A stretch of DNA of 64,000 nt from Aestuariivivens sediminicola (GTDB taxonomy: Bacteria; Bacteroidota; Bacteroidia; Flavobacteriales; Flavobacteriaceae): positions 682,001-746,000 of the forward strand of contig NZ_JAKMCM010000001.1 in the NCBI RefSeq assembly GCF_022662015.1, in the 5' to 3' direction. A model generated the notes under the pieces. The model was not told the origin of the DNA and made no database searches. It saw nothing but the letters and a program-made list of their open reading frames with translations. This document shows, in pieces, positions 18,560 through 26,703 of the stretch (the stretch's first letter is position 1; every line of letters starts with the position of its first letter). Both the position numbers and the translations under genes were made by a program.

Positions 18560-19882
18560 TTAAAGAGTGACTAATTCAAATAAATAATCGTTTAGTTTGT
18601 TCAGTGTGGTAATTTTATCTTTTGAATGGATGAGCAGTGAAATATTGTTTCGGCTGCCTCCGTAAGAAATCATTCGAATTTTAACATCCTGTAAAATCTG
18701 AAATAACTTAAACGTACTTTCATGATTTACGATAGAATGTCCAACCAAACATACAATGGTTTGGTCCTTATCTACCTCTATAGAGGCAAATTGCTCCAAT
18801 TCGGCTACTATGTTCTCTAAATTGCTATCATCATCAATAGTCAGCGACACCGCAACTTCAGAAGTTGTTATCATGTCTATTGAAGTTTTGTGTGTTTCAA
18901 AAACCTCAAATACTTTCTTCAAAAATCCATGTGCCTGAAGCATGCGCCCGGACTTGATCTTAATGGCAGTAATTTGATCCTTTGCAGCAATAGCCTTAAT
19001 ACCATTTTCGAAAGTCTCACCTGATATTAGGGTACCGAAGGCTTCAGGATCCATAGTGTTTTTCAAACGGACCGGAATACCATCTTTACGAACCGGTAAA
19101 ACGGTCTGTGGATGTAATATTTTTGCCCCAAAATAAGCAAGCTCTGCAGCCTCATCGAAGGACAGATTGGAAATGGGATGTGTATGCGCCACATATCTGG
19201 GGTCATTGTTGTGCATCCCGTCGATGTCAGTCCAGATTTGGACCTCCTCAGCACGGATAACCGCTCCTATAATAGTTGCCGTATAATCACTTCCTCCACG
19301 TTGCAAATTAGAGATATTATCTGATTCATCTAAACAAATAAAACCCTGGGTGATATATATATCTGCCTGCGGAGTAGCGTCCCATACCGCTTTAAACTGC
19401 TTTTGGATGTATCCTAAATCCGGTTCCTTGGCGTCGTTAATTTTCATGAAATCCAAGGCCGGTAATAACGCAGAACGAATGCCTTCCTGATTTAAGTAGG
19501 CATTAAAGATATAGGTGGAAAGCAGCTCCCCCTGAGCCAAAATTTTATTCTCCAAGGTTATCGTGAACTCGGAACAGGTCGACTCCACCAGGAATTCAAA
19601 AATTGTATTTGTATATTCTTTTACATCCAGGTTCAAATCCTTATCCGAAAGAAGTACATCAATAGTTTCAAAATAAGAGGCGTGCAACGTATTGATTTTT
19701 TCCATGGCGAGATGAGGGACCTCATTCAAGATATCATTAGCAATAGAAACCAAAGTGTTTGTTGTACCAGACATGGCAGAAAGCACAACAATCTTCTGTT
19801 TGCCATCTGAAATGATATCTTTGACATGCTCCATATTTTGAGCAGACCCAACCGATGTACCACCAAATTTTAAAACTTTCAT
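18560..19882 (-). CDS. lysC: Aspartate kinase (monofunctional)
   Basis: Phosphorylates aspartate, the first step toward lysine, threonine, methionine and diaminopimelate. The 440 residues have the amino-acid kinase domain (MKVLKFGGTSVGSAQNMEHV at the N terminus; QRGGSDYTATIIGAVIRAEE and IWTDIDGMHNNDPR near the middle) and a C-terminal pair of ACT domains from about residue 300 (VFEVFETHKTSIDMITTSEV, then the second from about 375), the usual site of feedback control by lysine or threonine. No homoserine dehydrogenase domain is fused. A 26-codon ORF ends immediately before its ATG, and the divergent neighbour also looks ACT-like. Confidence 0.95.
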   Translation of the reverse strand: MKVLKFGGTSVGSAQNMEHVKDIISDGKQKIVVLSAMSGTTNTLVSIANDILNEVPHLAMEKINTLHASYFETIDVLLSDKDLNLDVKEYTNTIFEFLVESTCSEFTITLENKILAQGELLSTYIFNAYLNQEGIRSALLPALDFMKINDAKEPDLGYIQKQFKAVWDATPQADIYITQGFICLDESDNISNLQRGGSDYTATIIGAVIRAEEVQIWTDIDGMHNNDPRYVAHTHPISNLSFDEAAELAYFGAKILHPQTVLPVRKDGIPVRLKNTMDPEAFGTLISGETFENGIKAIAAKDQITAIKIKSGRMLQAHGFLKKVFEVFETHKTSIDMITTSEVAVSLTIDDDSNLENIVAELEQFASIEVDKDQTIVCLVGHSIVNHESTFKLFQILQDVKIRMISYGGSRNNISLLIHSKDKITTLNKLNDYLFELVTL

Positions 19883-19963
19883 TTATCTCCCGATATTACC
19901 TTTTAAACTCGTAAAGCCCTGACGCTTTTTACCTATCGCGTTTAATAGCGTCCTGATTATCAT
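19883..19963 (-). CDS. 26-residue leader ORF abutting the aspartate kinase gene
   Basis: Within the lysC leader an ATG at 19963 opens 26 codons in the lysC reading frame, ending in a TAA directly followed by the lysC ATG with no gap. The product starts MIIRTLLNAIGKKRQ and is basic (three Lys, three Arg in the C-terminal two thirds). The DNA also contains the inverted repeat GACGCT/AGCGTC. It starts a few bases after the predicted transcript start from the TATTTTTG box. It could be a leader peptide or simply an open frame by chance; Lys and Thr codons are not obviously enriched as in classical attenuators. Confidence 0.3.
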   Translation of the reverse strand: MIIRTLLNAIGKKRQGFTSLKGNIGR

Positions 19964-19974
19964 CAATGGAGCAG

Positions 19975-19982
19975 CAAAAATA
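19975..19982 (-). promoter_or_regulatory. -7 element (TATTTTTG) for the aspartate kinase gene
   Basis: TATTTTTG on the minus strand, matching TAnnTTTG, gives a leader of about 85 nt before lysC. No good -33 partner was seen. Confidence 0.45.
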
Positions 19983-20069
19983 GAATGCAGAATCACATAA
20001 CTACTATTTATTAAAAAAAAGGTTTATATTTACACATAATGTTAAATAATTAACAACAGAATTGTAATT

Positions 20070-20726
20070 ATGAAAACTGTATCCAATTGCGTTGAGGACA
20101 TACTGATTTCCCAACCTTATCTTGAGGAGGCCCTGTCCAGAAACATTATTAACTATAGTGCCTTGGCCGTTGAATTAACCGAACCCATTAGTAACATGTT
20201 AAAAAAGGAGGTGAAATCCGGTGCTATTATGATGGCCCTGAGACGTTATAATCCACCCCCGGCCTTATCCAATTCGATAAAAATGAAACGCGTTATTCAG
20301 AATTTGGGTGATATAACGGTCCGTTCCAACCTCACTGATTTTACGGTGAAGAATTCGGATACCCTCATCGATAACCATGCGAAAGTTCTCGAGCGCATCA
20401 ATAAAGAATCGAAACTCTTTTATACATTTACAAGGGGGATCCATGAAAGTAATATTATCATATCAAGCAGCTTAAAAGATTTTGTACTGGACCATTTCAA
20501 AAGGGAGTCCTTTCTAGCCATTCAGGATGGGCTAACTGCCATCAGTATCAATCTGCCCGAAGACAACTCCAAAATTGCCGGATTGTACTATCACTTTTTT
20601 AAACGATTGGCATGGGAAGGTGTCGTACTCTATGAAGTCCTCTCAACGACCAACGAATTTACCATTTTGGTCGAAGACGATTATGTCGACAAAGCCTTTA
20701 CCGCCATAAAGAAAGTAAAATCGTGA
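20070..20726 (+). CDS. ACT-domain-like protein of unknown function
   Basis: A 218-residue cytoplasmic protein I cannot assign to a named family. The N-terminal 100 residues contain a short helical region with a basic stretch (MLKKEVKSGAIMMALRRY) that could bind DNA. The C-terminal part (about 150-218) has the beta-alpha-beta-beta-alpha-beta pattern of an ACT domain: LTAISINLPEDNSKIAGLYY, then GVVLYEVLSTTNEFTILVED and a closing helix DKAFTAIKKV, resembling the second ACT domain of aspartate kinases. It is divergent from lysC across 187 nt and overlaps the next gene by 4 nt (GTGA), so it is translationally coupled to the hydrolase. A regulatory role on amino-acid metabolism is a guess from fold and position. 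Confidence 0.65.
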   Translation: MKTVSNCVEDILISQPYLEEALSRNIINYSALAVELTEPISNMLKKEVKSGAIMMALRRYNPPPALSNSIKMKRVIQNLGDITVRSNLTDFTVKNSDTLIDNHAKVLERINKESKLFYTFTRGIHESNIIISSSLKDFVLDHFKRESFLAIQDGLTAISINLPEDNSKIAGLYYHFFKRLAWEGVVLYEVLSTTNEFTILVEDDYVDKAFTAIKKVKS

Positions 20727-21499
20727 TTATAACATATAAAAATACCCCTATCTTTTATAGCGATGTCGGACAGGGTAAGCCGGTAGTTCTTCTTCATGGC
20801 TTTCTGGAAAATTCTTCGATCTGGGCACCATTTATAAAGCACCTATCCAAACACCATCGTATTATTTGTATCGATCTCTTAGGACATGGACAATCACATT
20901 GCATGGGTTATATCCATACCATGGAAATGATGGCCGATGCCGTTCATCATGTATTATCGCATCTTAAAATAAGTACATGTGACCTTGTTGGTCATTCAAT
21001 GGGCGGTTATGTAGCCTTGGCTTTAATTGACAATTACCCCCAAACGGTTAAAGGCGTACTCCTGGTAAATTCAACCTCCCAGAATGATAGCGACGAGAGA
21101 CGAGAAAACAGGGATAGAGCAATAGCCGCCGTTAAACATGATCACAAGACATTTATCAGAATCGCTGTGTCTAACTTATTTAACCCTGAACATAAATCAA
21201 AATTCCAGCAGCAGATTGAAAAAGTCACAGAGGAGGCCTTAAAAATACCCGTTCAAGGTATTATCGCCGCTTTAGAAGGGATGAAAATAAGAAAGAACCG
21301 AACCGAGGTAATAGGTAAATTTGAACACAAAAAAGTCATATTTATCAGTAAAAAAGATCCGGTATTAGACTATAATTCCCTATTGAAAGAAGCTCAAAAT
21401 GCAGCACTTAAAATTGTAGAATTTCCCGATGGACACATGAGTTTTATCGAAAATGAAGTCCTATTCTCTCAAAATTTGATGCATTTCATCGAATATTAA
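20723..21499 (+). CDS. Alpha/beta-fold hydrolase
   Basis: A 258-residue cytoplasmic hydrolase. It has the oxyanion-hole motif VVLLHGFLENSSIW, the nucleophile elbow GHSMGGYVAL (Ser near residue 94) and the catalytic His in FPDGHMSFIE near the C terminus; the acid is probably the Asp in ISKKDPVLDYN. The substrate is unknown. The start is GTG at 20723, overlapping the stop of the preceding ACT-like gene by 4 nt, which implies coupled translation. Confidence 0.9.
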   Translation: MIITYKNTPIFYSDVGQGKPVVLLHGFLENSSIWAPFIKHLSKHHRIICIDLLGHGQSHCMGYIHTMEMMADAVHHVLSHLKISTCDLVGHSMGGYVALALIDNYPQTVKGVLLVNSTSQNDSDERRENRDRAIAAVKHDHKTFIRIAVSNLFNPEHKSKFQQQIEKVTEEALKIPVQGIIAALEGMKIRKNRTEVIGKFEHKKVIFISKKDPVLDYNSLLKEAQNAALKIVEFPDGHMSFIENEVLFSQNLMHFIEY

Positions 21500-21561
21500 G
21501 CATATTTTAACGAATAATTTAATAATTTTTGCTATGTTTACCGTGTCTTAAATCTTTGATC

Positions 21562-21828
21562 ATGAAAAAAACTACTAGCAAACCTACTTTTTTTTCCAAA
21601 TTGTACTGCCATATTTTTGGACATGATTATCATGTGTCCAAAAAAGTAACACGCCATGTAAAGGAATATAAATGCTGCCATTGTAAGAAAGAATTAACCA
21701 CAAACAGCAATGGTAAACTTACCGAACTCACCTCTACATTTAAAGAGATTAATGATGTTCTTGAGTTCATGTATCACAAAAAAATCAGCAGGATTAGACA
21801 TAAAATGTACAGTACGCCCGCCGCTTAG
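21562..21828 (+). CDS. Small Cys/His-rich protein, DUF1660-like (copy 1)
   Basis: An 88-residue protein starting MKKTTSKPTFFSK. An upstream in-frame ATG at 21529 overlaps a promoter-like TATGTTTA and was not used. The core LYCHIFGHDY, TRHVKEYKCCHCKKELTT has paired Cys and His residues that could hold one zinc ion, as in the small DUF1660 family. It is paralogous to the next gene: the motifs C-x2-FGH-Y, HVKEY-C-HC and the helix FKEINDVLE are shared. The function is unknown; 62 nt separate it from the hydrolase gene. Confidence 0.7.
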   Translation: MKKTTSKPTFFSKLYCHIFGHDYHVSKKVTRHVKEYKCCHCKKELTTNSNGKLTELTSTFKEINDVLEFMYHKKISRIRHKMYSTPAA

Positions 21829-21833
21829 GGCCC

Positions 21834-21864
21834 TTTGTTAATTTCTCGTTTTTTTCTACCTTTA
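21834..21864 (+). promoter_or_regulatory. Promoter-like element upstream of the second small Cys/His protein
   Basis: TTTG (21834-21837), 19 nt spacer, then TACCTTTA (21857-21864), one base off the TAnnTTTG consensus. It gives the second paralogue its own promoter, about 35 nt before its start codon. Confidence 0.4.
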
Positions 21865-21898
21865 ACTCCCTTGTTTGAAATGAGTTAATAGCAAAAAT

Positions 21899-22120
21899 AT
21901 GAGAAACCTTTATTGCTCGTTATTTGGTCATGAATACAAAATAACAAAGCATGTTACAGGGCACGTAAAAGAATATGAATGTAGCCACTGTAACAAACAA
22001 TTTACTACGGATCAATCTGGACATATTATAGCCCTTACTCCCAAGTACAGAGAGATCAATTCCGTCCTAGAAAGAATACATCTTAAAAAACTAAAAAAGA
22101 AGAAACTCCAGGTTCATTAA
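21899..22120 (+). CDS. Small Cys/His-rich protein, DUF1660-like (copy 2)
   Basis: A 73-residue paralogue of the preceding gene, starting MRNLYCSLFGHEYKITKHVT. It has the same Cys-x3-FGH, HVKEYECSHCNKQFTT arrangement, followed by a helix (YREINSVLERIHLKK) and a very basic tail. It is a likely single-zinc ribbon of unknown function. The stop codon overlaps that of the converging thiL by 3 nt. The two copies most likely arose by tandem duplication. Confidence 0.7.
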   Translation: MRNLYCSLFGHEYKITKHVTGHVKEYECSHCNKQFTTDQSGHIIALTPKYREINSVLERIHLKKLKKKKLQVH

Positions 22121-23163
22121 TCATTAAAGTTTTTCCAGCCTTGTGCTTTTAGCGCAATTCTAGTTTCTGCTCTTGTTATCAAATGTATTCCATTCTCTTT
22201 TTCGGTCATATGTCCAATAACGGTAAAATTTGGGTTCCCTTTTAATTTGGGATAATCCTCTTGAGAAATTGTAAATAAAAGTTCATAATCTTCCCCACCA
22301 TTCAAAGCTACTGTTGTACTGTCTATCTGAAACTCCTCACAAACTGAAATGACCTGAGGATCTAAGGGTATCTTATTTTCATATAAATCACAACCAACCG
22401 CACTTTGCTTGCACATATGTAATATTTCAGATGAAAGTCCATCGCTAATATCAATCATGGATGTTGGCTGTATCTCAAGATCCGCCAATAGTGCAATAAT
22501 ATCTTTTCGAGCTTCAGGTTTCAGTTGTCTTTCTACAATATAGCCATACGGTGTTAAATCGGGCTGATTGTTCGGATTCACCTTATAAACCTCCTTTTCG
22601 CGTTCCAACACCTTTAAACCTAAATAGGCACCTCCTAAATCTCCCGTCACAACCAACAAATCATTGGGTTTAGCTCCCGATCTGTAGACCACCTCTTCAT
22701 CCGACGGCATTCCAATGGCGGTCACCGATATCAACAGACCCGAGGTTGAAGATGTGGTATCACCACCTACAACATCTATATTATACAACTTTGCTGCAGT
22801 TTCAATGCCCTCGTAGAGTTCCTCTAAGGCCTCCACAGGGAATCGGTTGGATACCGCTATAGACACAGTGACCTGTGTTGCCACTGCATTCATGGCACAG
22901 ACATCAGATACATTTACGACTATCGCTTTATAACCAAGATGTTTCAAAGGCATATAACTCAAATCGAAATGGACACCCTCCACCAGTAAATCCGTTGTTA
23001 CAACAATATGTTTGTTTTTTGCATCTATTACGGCGGCATCATCTCCAACACCTCTGACCGTTGAGGGCTGCCTTATTTCAAAATTTCGAGTAAGGTGATC
23101 AATTAATCCAAATTCACCAAGATCACTTAGTGGTGTTCTTTTTTGGTTTTTATCTTCTATCAT
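22117..23163 (-). CDS. thiL: Thiamine-monophosphate kinase
   Basis: Phosphorylates thiamine monophosphate to the cofactor thiamine diphosphate. The AIRS/PurM-type fold is clear: the start MIEDKNQKRTPLSDLGEFGL, RGVGDDAAVI, VTTDLLVEGVHFDLSYM, VNVSDVCAMNA and the ATP-site sequence VVGGDTTSS, plus SMIDISDGLSSEI and LNGGEDYELLF in the second half. The frame is open 15 codons further upstream to 23208, but a TATTTTTG box at 23168-23175 lies just before the chosen ATG, which is also where homologues begin. The mRNA would then be almost leaderless. No other thi genes are adjacent. Confidence 0.93.
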   Translation of the reverse strand: MIEDKNQKRTPLSDLGEFGLIDHLTRNFEIRQPSTVRGVGDDAAVIDAKNKHIVVTTDLLVEGVHFDLSYMPLKHLGYKAIVVNVSDVCAMNAVATQVTVSIAVSNRFPVEALEELYEGIETAAKLYNIDVVGGDTTSSTSGLLISVTAIGMPSDEEVVYRSGAKPNDLLVVTGDLGGAYLGLKVLEREKEVYKVNPNNQPDLTPYGYIVERQLKPEARKDIIALLADLEIQPTSMIDISDGLSSEILHMCKQSAVGCDLYENKIPLDPQVISVCEEFQIDSTTVALNGGEDYELLFTISQEDYPKLKGNPNFTVIGHMTEKENGIHLITRAETRIALKAQGWKNFND

Positions 23164-23167
23164 CTTG

Positions 23168-23175
23168 CAAAAATA
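23168..23175 (-). promoter_or_regulatory. -7 element (TATTTTTG) for thiL
   Basis: A match to TAnnTTTG on the minus strand, only 5 nt before the chosen thiL start. If real, it implies a leaderless or near-leaderless transcript. Confidence 0.4.
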
Positions 23176-23304
23176 AGAAGGTATCTGAACTTTGCATTCA
23201 ATATTCATTAAATTATAGCGTTATAATTTTTATTAAACCCTCTAAAAATCCGTATTTTTCACGTTAAAATCCATAGAGATTTAAACTTCTATCTTTTTAT
23301 CCCT

Positions 23305-23312
23305 TACATTTG
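23305..23312 (+). promoter_or_regulatory. -7 element (TACATTTG) for the lipoprotein cluster at 23329-27771
   Basis: TACATTTG matches TAnnTTTG, 16 nt before the first start codon of the four-gene lipoprotein cluster. No TTTG is seen at the -33 distance. Confidence 0.45.
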
Positions 23313-23328
23313 ATTAAAAATAGCAGCT

Positions 23329-24585
23329 ATGAATTTCTCCCAAATGATAACACCAACCAGGTCTCTTTATGTCATGTTAATCGCCATTTTTTGCCTGCAG
23401 TCTTGCGATAATGAACCTGTTGAGGCATTAGTGAACGAACCAACCGTATTGTTTACCTGTGAAAACGGATTAGCAGATATTTATCCGTGCAATGGATACG
23501 ATCTCATGGCACATCTCCCATTAAGTGTTTTCAACGCAACCAGTGGCAATGATTCCTGGGGCTGGACAGACCCAGCGAGCAGTAAGGAGTACGCCATTAT
23601 GGGATTGGATAATGGAACCGCATTTGTTGATATTACGAACCCGATGGAATCCATTTACCTTGGCAAATTGCCTACGAATAGCGTGAGCACTTCCTGGCGC
23701 GATATTAAGGTGTATAACAACCATGCCTTTATTGTTGCCGATAATGCCGGTACGCATGGTATGCAGGTCTTCAATTTGACGCGACTACGCAGTGTTAAGA
23801 ACGCCCCGGAGACTTTTACAGCTGACGCCACCTTTACCAATGTTGGAAGTTGCCACAACATTGTGATTAATGAAAATGAAAGCATAGCTTACCTCGTGGG
23901 TTGTGATTCCTATGATGGCGGCGTTGTATTTATTGACATTTCAAATCCGACAAACCCGGTTGAATTAGGAGGTTATGCCGATTTAGGTTATACCCATGAT
24001 GCTCAGGTTGTGACGTATAATGGTCCTGACCCTGATTATATTGGAAGGGATTTGTTTTTTGGAAGTAATGGTAATTATCTGGGGTCCAATACTGTAGTAA
24101 TTTTGGATGTTAGCGATAAATCGAACGTCCAGTTCATTTCTCAAGTAAGTTATCCAAATCCGGGCTATGCCCATCAAGGCTGGTTTACAGATGATATGTC
24201 CTATTTTATTTTTGGTGACGAGCTGGATGAACAGATTTTTGGCAATAACACTGCAACGTTTGTATTCGATTTTAGAGACCTTGATGCACCTGTCCTTTCC
24301 TCTACCTACTACGGACCAACATCGGCAATAGACCACAATGGCTATGTGAAAGGCAATAGCTTTTTTCTTTCCAATTACAATGCAGGTTTACGCGTGCTGG
24401 ATATCACCAATATCGGGGCTGCTAGCAATGCCATGACCGAGGTTGGATTTTTTGACACCTATCCGGAAAATAACAATACGGGATATCAGGGGGTCTGGAG
24501 TGTTTATCCTTTTTTTAACAGTGGAAATATTGTTATAAGTGACATAGATCGCGGATTATTCGTGGTTAAGAAAAGTGATTTATAA
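23329..24585 (+). CDS. Choice-of-anchor B family lipoprotein (LVIVD-type propeller)
   Basis: A 418-residue surface lipoprotein. The signal peptide ends in LQSC, followed by DNEPVE, acidic residues resembling the Bacteroidota surface-export signal. The body has repeated blocks of the LVIVD/choice-of-anchor B type: SWGWTDPASSKEYAIMGLDN, GTAFVDITNPMESIYLGKLP, GGVVFIDISNPTNPVELGGY, YAHQGWFTDDMSYFIFGDEL, LRVLDITN, consistent with a beta-propeller. Members are known by sequence only. It is first in a same-strand run with a second propeller lipoprotein, an MbnP-like protein and a dihaem enzyme, spaced by 11 nt or overlapping, so they are probably one operon. Confidence 0.85.
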   Translation: MNFSQMITPTRSLYVMLIAIFCLQSCDNEPVEALVNEPTVLFTCENGLADIYPCNGYDLMAHLPLSVFNATSGNDSWGWTDPASSKEYAIMGLDNGTAFVDITNPMESIYLGKLPTNSVSTSWRDIKVYNNHAFIVADNAGTHGMQVFNLTRLRSVKNAPETFTADATFTNVGSCHNIVINENESIAYLVGCDSYDGGVVFIDISNPTNPVELGGYADLGYTHDAQVVTYNGPDPDYIGRDLFFGSNGNYLGSNTVVILDVSDKSNVQFISQVSYPNPGYAHQGWFTDDMSYFIFGDELDEQIFGNNTATFVFDFRDLDAPVLSSTYYGPTSAIDHNGYVKGNSFFLSNYNAGLRVLDITNIGAASNAMTEVGFFDTYPENNNTGYQGVWSVYPFFNSGNIVISDIDRGLFVVKKSDL

Positions 24586-24596
24586 CTCTACATGAT

Positions 24597-25937
24597 ATGC
24601 TCCGTAATCATCTCATACACGTCCTTTTGTCTGGTGTCACCCTCATGCTTATTGGCTGTTCAACTGGCGGAACAGATGGGACTTCAGTTCAGGCGCAAAT
24701 CACTTTTATAAAAACACTTGGAGGTTCAAGCAACGACAGTGGCAGATCTATTATAAAGACCTTCGATGGCGGATATGTTATCGCCGGTCATACTCAAAGC
24801 AGTGATGGAGATATCGCGAATAAATTAAACAGCTCTTTTGATTATTGGATCATGAAATTTGACGCTACTGATACCTTACAATGGCAAAAGACCTATGGAG
24901 GTAGTGATCAGGATCGCGCTAATGACATTATTCAAACGGAAGACGGCGGATTTGCAGTATTGGGTTTTAGCAATAGCGCAAATGGAGATGTTACAGAAAA
25001 TGAAGGCCAAACGGATTACTGGCTGCTTAAATTGGATGGTTCAGGCAATTTATCCTGGCAAAGATCATTTGGTTATTCTGGTGTAGACAATGGCATTTCC
25101 ATGATTCAGACCAGGGACGGGGGATATTTATTAGCAGGTATTCTGGATGTCTCTGCTTCTGGCGGACTTGGCAACAGCAGATCAGCTTTGAGTAAGAAAC
25201 ATGCCGGTGGTGATTACTGGGTCATTAAATTGGATCCAATGGGAACTATGCAATGGAGTAAGTATTATGGTGGTAATTTTACAGATACACCAAATGGTTT
25301 ATTTCAGACAGCGGATAATGATTACATTATAGTTGGTTTTTCAGATAGTAATGATGTTGATATTTCGAATAACCAAGGGTCTTATGATTTTTGGATTATT
25401 AAAATTTCCGAAACCGGTGATTTGATATGGGAGCACTCTTATGGCGGAAGTGAAATCGACGAGGCCTGGGGTATCATCGACTCAGGCAATGGCAACTATC
25501 TTATTGTAGGAAATACCAGAAGTAACGATAAAAACGTGACTCAAAATAAGGGCGCAGCCGATTTATGGCTCATCAAAATAAATGACGATGGCAATCTATT
25601 ATGGGAAAAATGCCTGGGTGGAAGTAATTTCGATCAAGGACAATCCATTTCAAAATCTCAGGATAATACCTTTATCATTTCCGGAAATTCGAGAAGTACC
25701 GATGGGAATGTATCTGAAAACAAAGGACAAAATGATGCCTGGATTATGAAAATTGATGGCAATGGCAATTTAGTATGGGAAAAATCTATTGGAGGTTCCG
25801 GCATCGATCTCGCATTTGATGCTGTAACCTTGAACGATAATAGTATTGTGGCTGTTGGTGCATCCAACAGTACCGATCAGGATATTGAGATAAATAAAGG
25901 GTTTACAGATTTACTGCTTATTAAAATAAATGACTAG
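24597..25937 (+). CDS. Seven-repeat beta-propeller lipoprotein
   Basis: A 446-residue lipoprotein (signal ending in LIGC, followed by STGG). From about residue 40 to the end there are seven repeats of 55-65 residues. Each begins with GGS-x2-D (LGGSSND, YGGSDQD, FGYSGVD, YGGNFTD, YGGSEID, LGGSNFD, IGGSGID), continues with a strand such as DGGYVIAGHTQSSDGD, and ends with DYWIMKFD-x4-LQWQK or a variant. Seven such units fit a closed seven-bladed propeller. There is no enzymatic motif; it is probably a binding or scaffold protein. Its end overlaps the start of the MbnP-like gene by 8 nt. Confidence 0.85.
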   Translation: MLRNHLIHVLLSGVTLMLIGCSTGGTDGTSVQAQITFIKTLGGSSNDSGRSIIKTFDGGYVIAGHTQSSDGDIANKLNSSFDYWIMKFDATDTLQWQKTYGGSDQDRANDIIQTEDGGFAVLGFSNSANGDVTENEGQTDYWLLKLDGSGNLSWQRSFGYSGVDNGISMIQTRDGGYLLAGILDVSASGGLGNSRSALSKKHAGGDYWVIKLDPMGTMQWSKYYGGNFTDTPNGLFQTADNDYIIVGFSDSNDVDISNNQGSYDFWIIKISETGDLIWEHSYGGSEIDEAWGIIDSGNGNYLIVGNTRSNDKNVTQNKGAADLWLIKINDDGNLLWEKCLGGSNFDQGQSISKSQDNTFIISGNSRSTDGNVSENKGQNDAWIMKIDGNGNLVWEKSIGGSGIDLAFDAVTLNDNSIVAVGASNSTDQDIEINKGFTDLLLIKIND

Positions 25938-26700
25938 AGCTGTTCCGATACTATTACTATTTGTGGTCTTGTTTTCCTGCCAGAAAGACAATGACGATAA
26001 CGCGTCGAATGTCTCCATAAGCTTCAATTTTATGCACCATTGGGATGGGACAGCTGTAACGAATCAAGATTTTAATAGGATCAAGTTCATAAACGAAAAT
26101 GGCGAACAGTTAAGTATTGAACGTTTGCGTTATTTAATTTCAGATGTTACGCTTAAAAATCAAAACGGAGAGGTGTTGGTCATCGATGACTATAATTTGG
26201 TAGATGTTACCAATTCCGAAAATTTGACCTTTTCTCCTGAGGCTCTAATTCCTACAGGAGTTTACAGCAATATCTCATTTACTTTTGGTTTTAAGAATGA
26301 AAAAAATAGTGATGGTGCTTATCCGGACTTAAATTCAGCCTCTTGGAACGTACCTCAGATGTTGGGAGGAGGGTATCATTATATGCAATTCGATGGAAAA
26401 TTTTTAAATAGTACCAACACAGAACAGGGGTTTAATTATCATGCTATTCGTGCGGTGGACGATCCAGGGGATAACCCCGTTTTTCCGCAAGACACTTTTA
26501 TTATTGTTAATTTGGGTCCGGTCACGATTACAGACACTCCCGTGTTTAACATTGAAATGAATATTGCCGAGTGGTTTAAAAATCCAAACACATGGGATTT
26601 AAATATGTATAACCAAATGTTGATGCCTAACTCAACAGCTCAGATCATGATGTTTGAAAATGGGCAACATGCCTTTAATTTAAAAACGATCGAACAATAG
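25930..26700 (+). CDS. MbnP-like copper-associated lipoprotein
   Basis: A 256-residue lipoprotein (MTRAVPILLLFVVLFSC, Cys17, then QKDND, which fits the K-D/E surface-export signal of Bacteroidota lipoproteins). The body matches the MbnP family: ISFNFMHHWDG, ERLRYLISDVTLKN, PTGVYSNISFTFG, and SWNVPQMLGGGYHYMQFDGK with Trp139 before the GGYHYM block. In methanotrophs MbnP is a periplasmic copper-binding partner of the MauG-like dihaem enzyme MbnH, which oxidises one MbnP tryptophan to kynurenine. The next gene is exactly such a dihaem enzyme, which supports the assignment. Which Trp is the target here is not decided. Confidence 0.82.
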   Translation: MTRAVPILLLFVVLFSCQKDNDDNASNVSISFNFMHHWDGTAVTNQDFNRIKFINENGEQLSIERLRYLISDVTLKNQNGEVLVIDDYNLVDVTNSENLTFSPEALIPTGVYSNISFTFGFKNEKNSDGAYPDLNSASWNVPQMLGGGYHYMQFDGKFLNSTNTEQGFNYHAIRAVDDPGDNPVFPQDTFIIVNLGPVTITDTPVFNIEMNIAEWFKNPNTWDLNMYNQMLMPNSTAQIMMFENGQHAFNLKTIEQ

Positions 26701-26703
26701 GAT

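Noticed and set aside
19883-19968. Lysine riboswitch upstream of aspartate kinase
   Set aside because: The leader is about 85 nt, much shorter than an L-box, and none of the conserved elements was seen.
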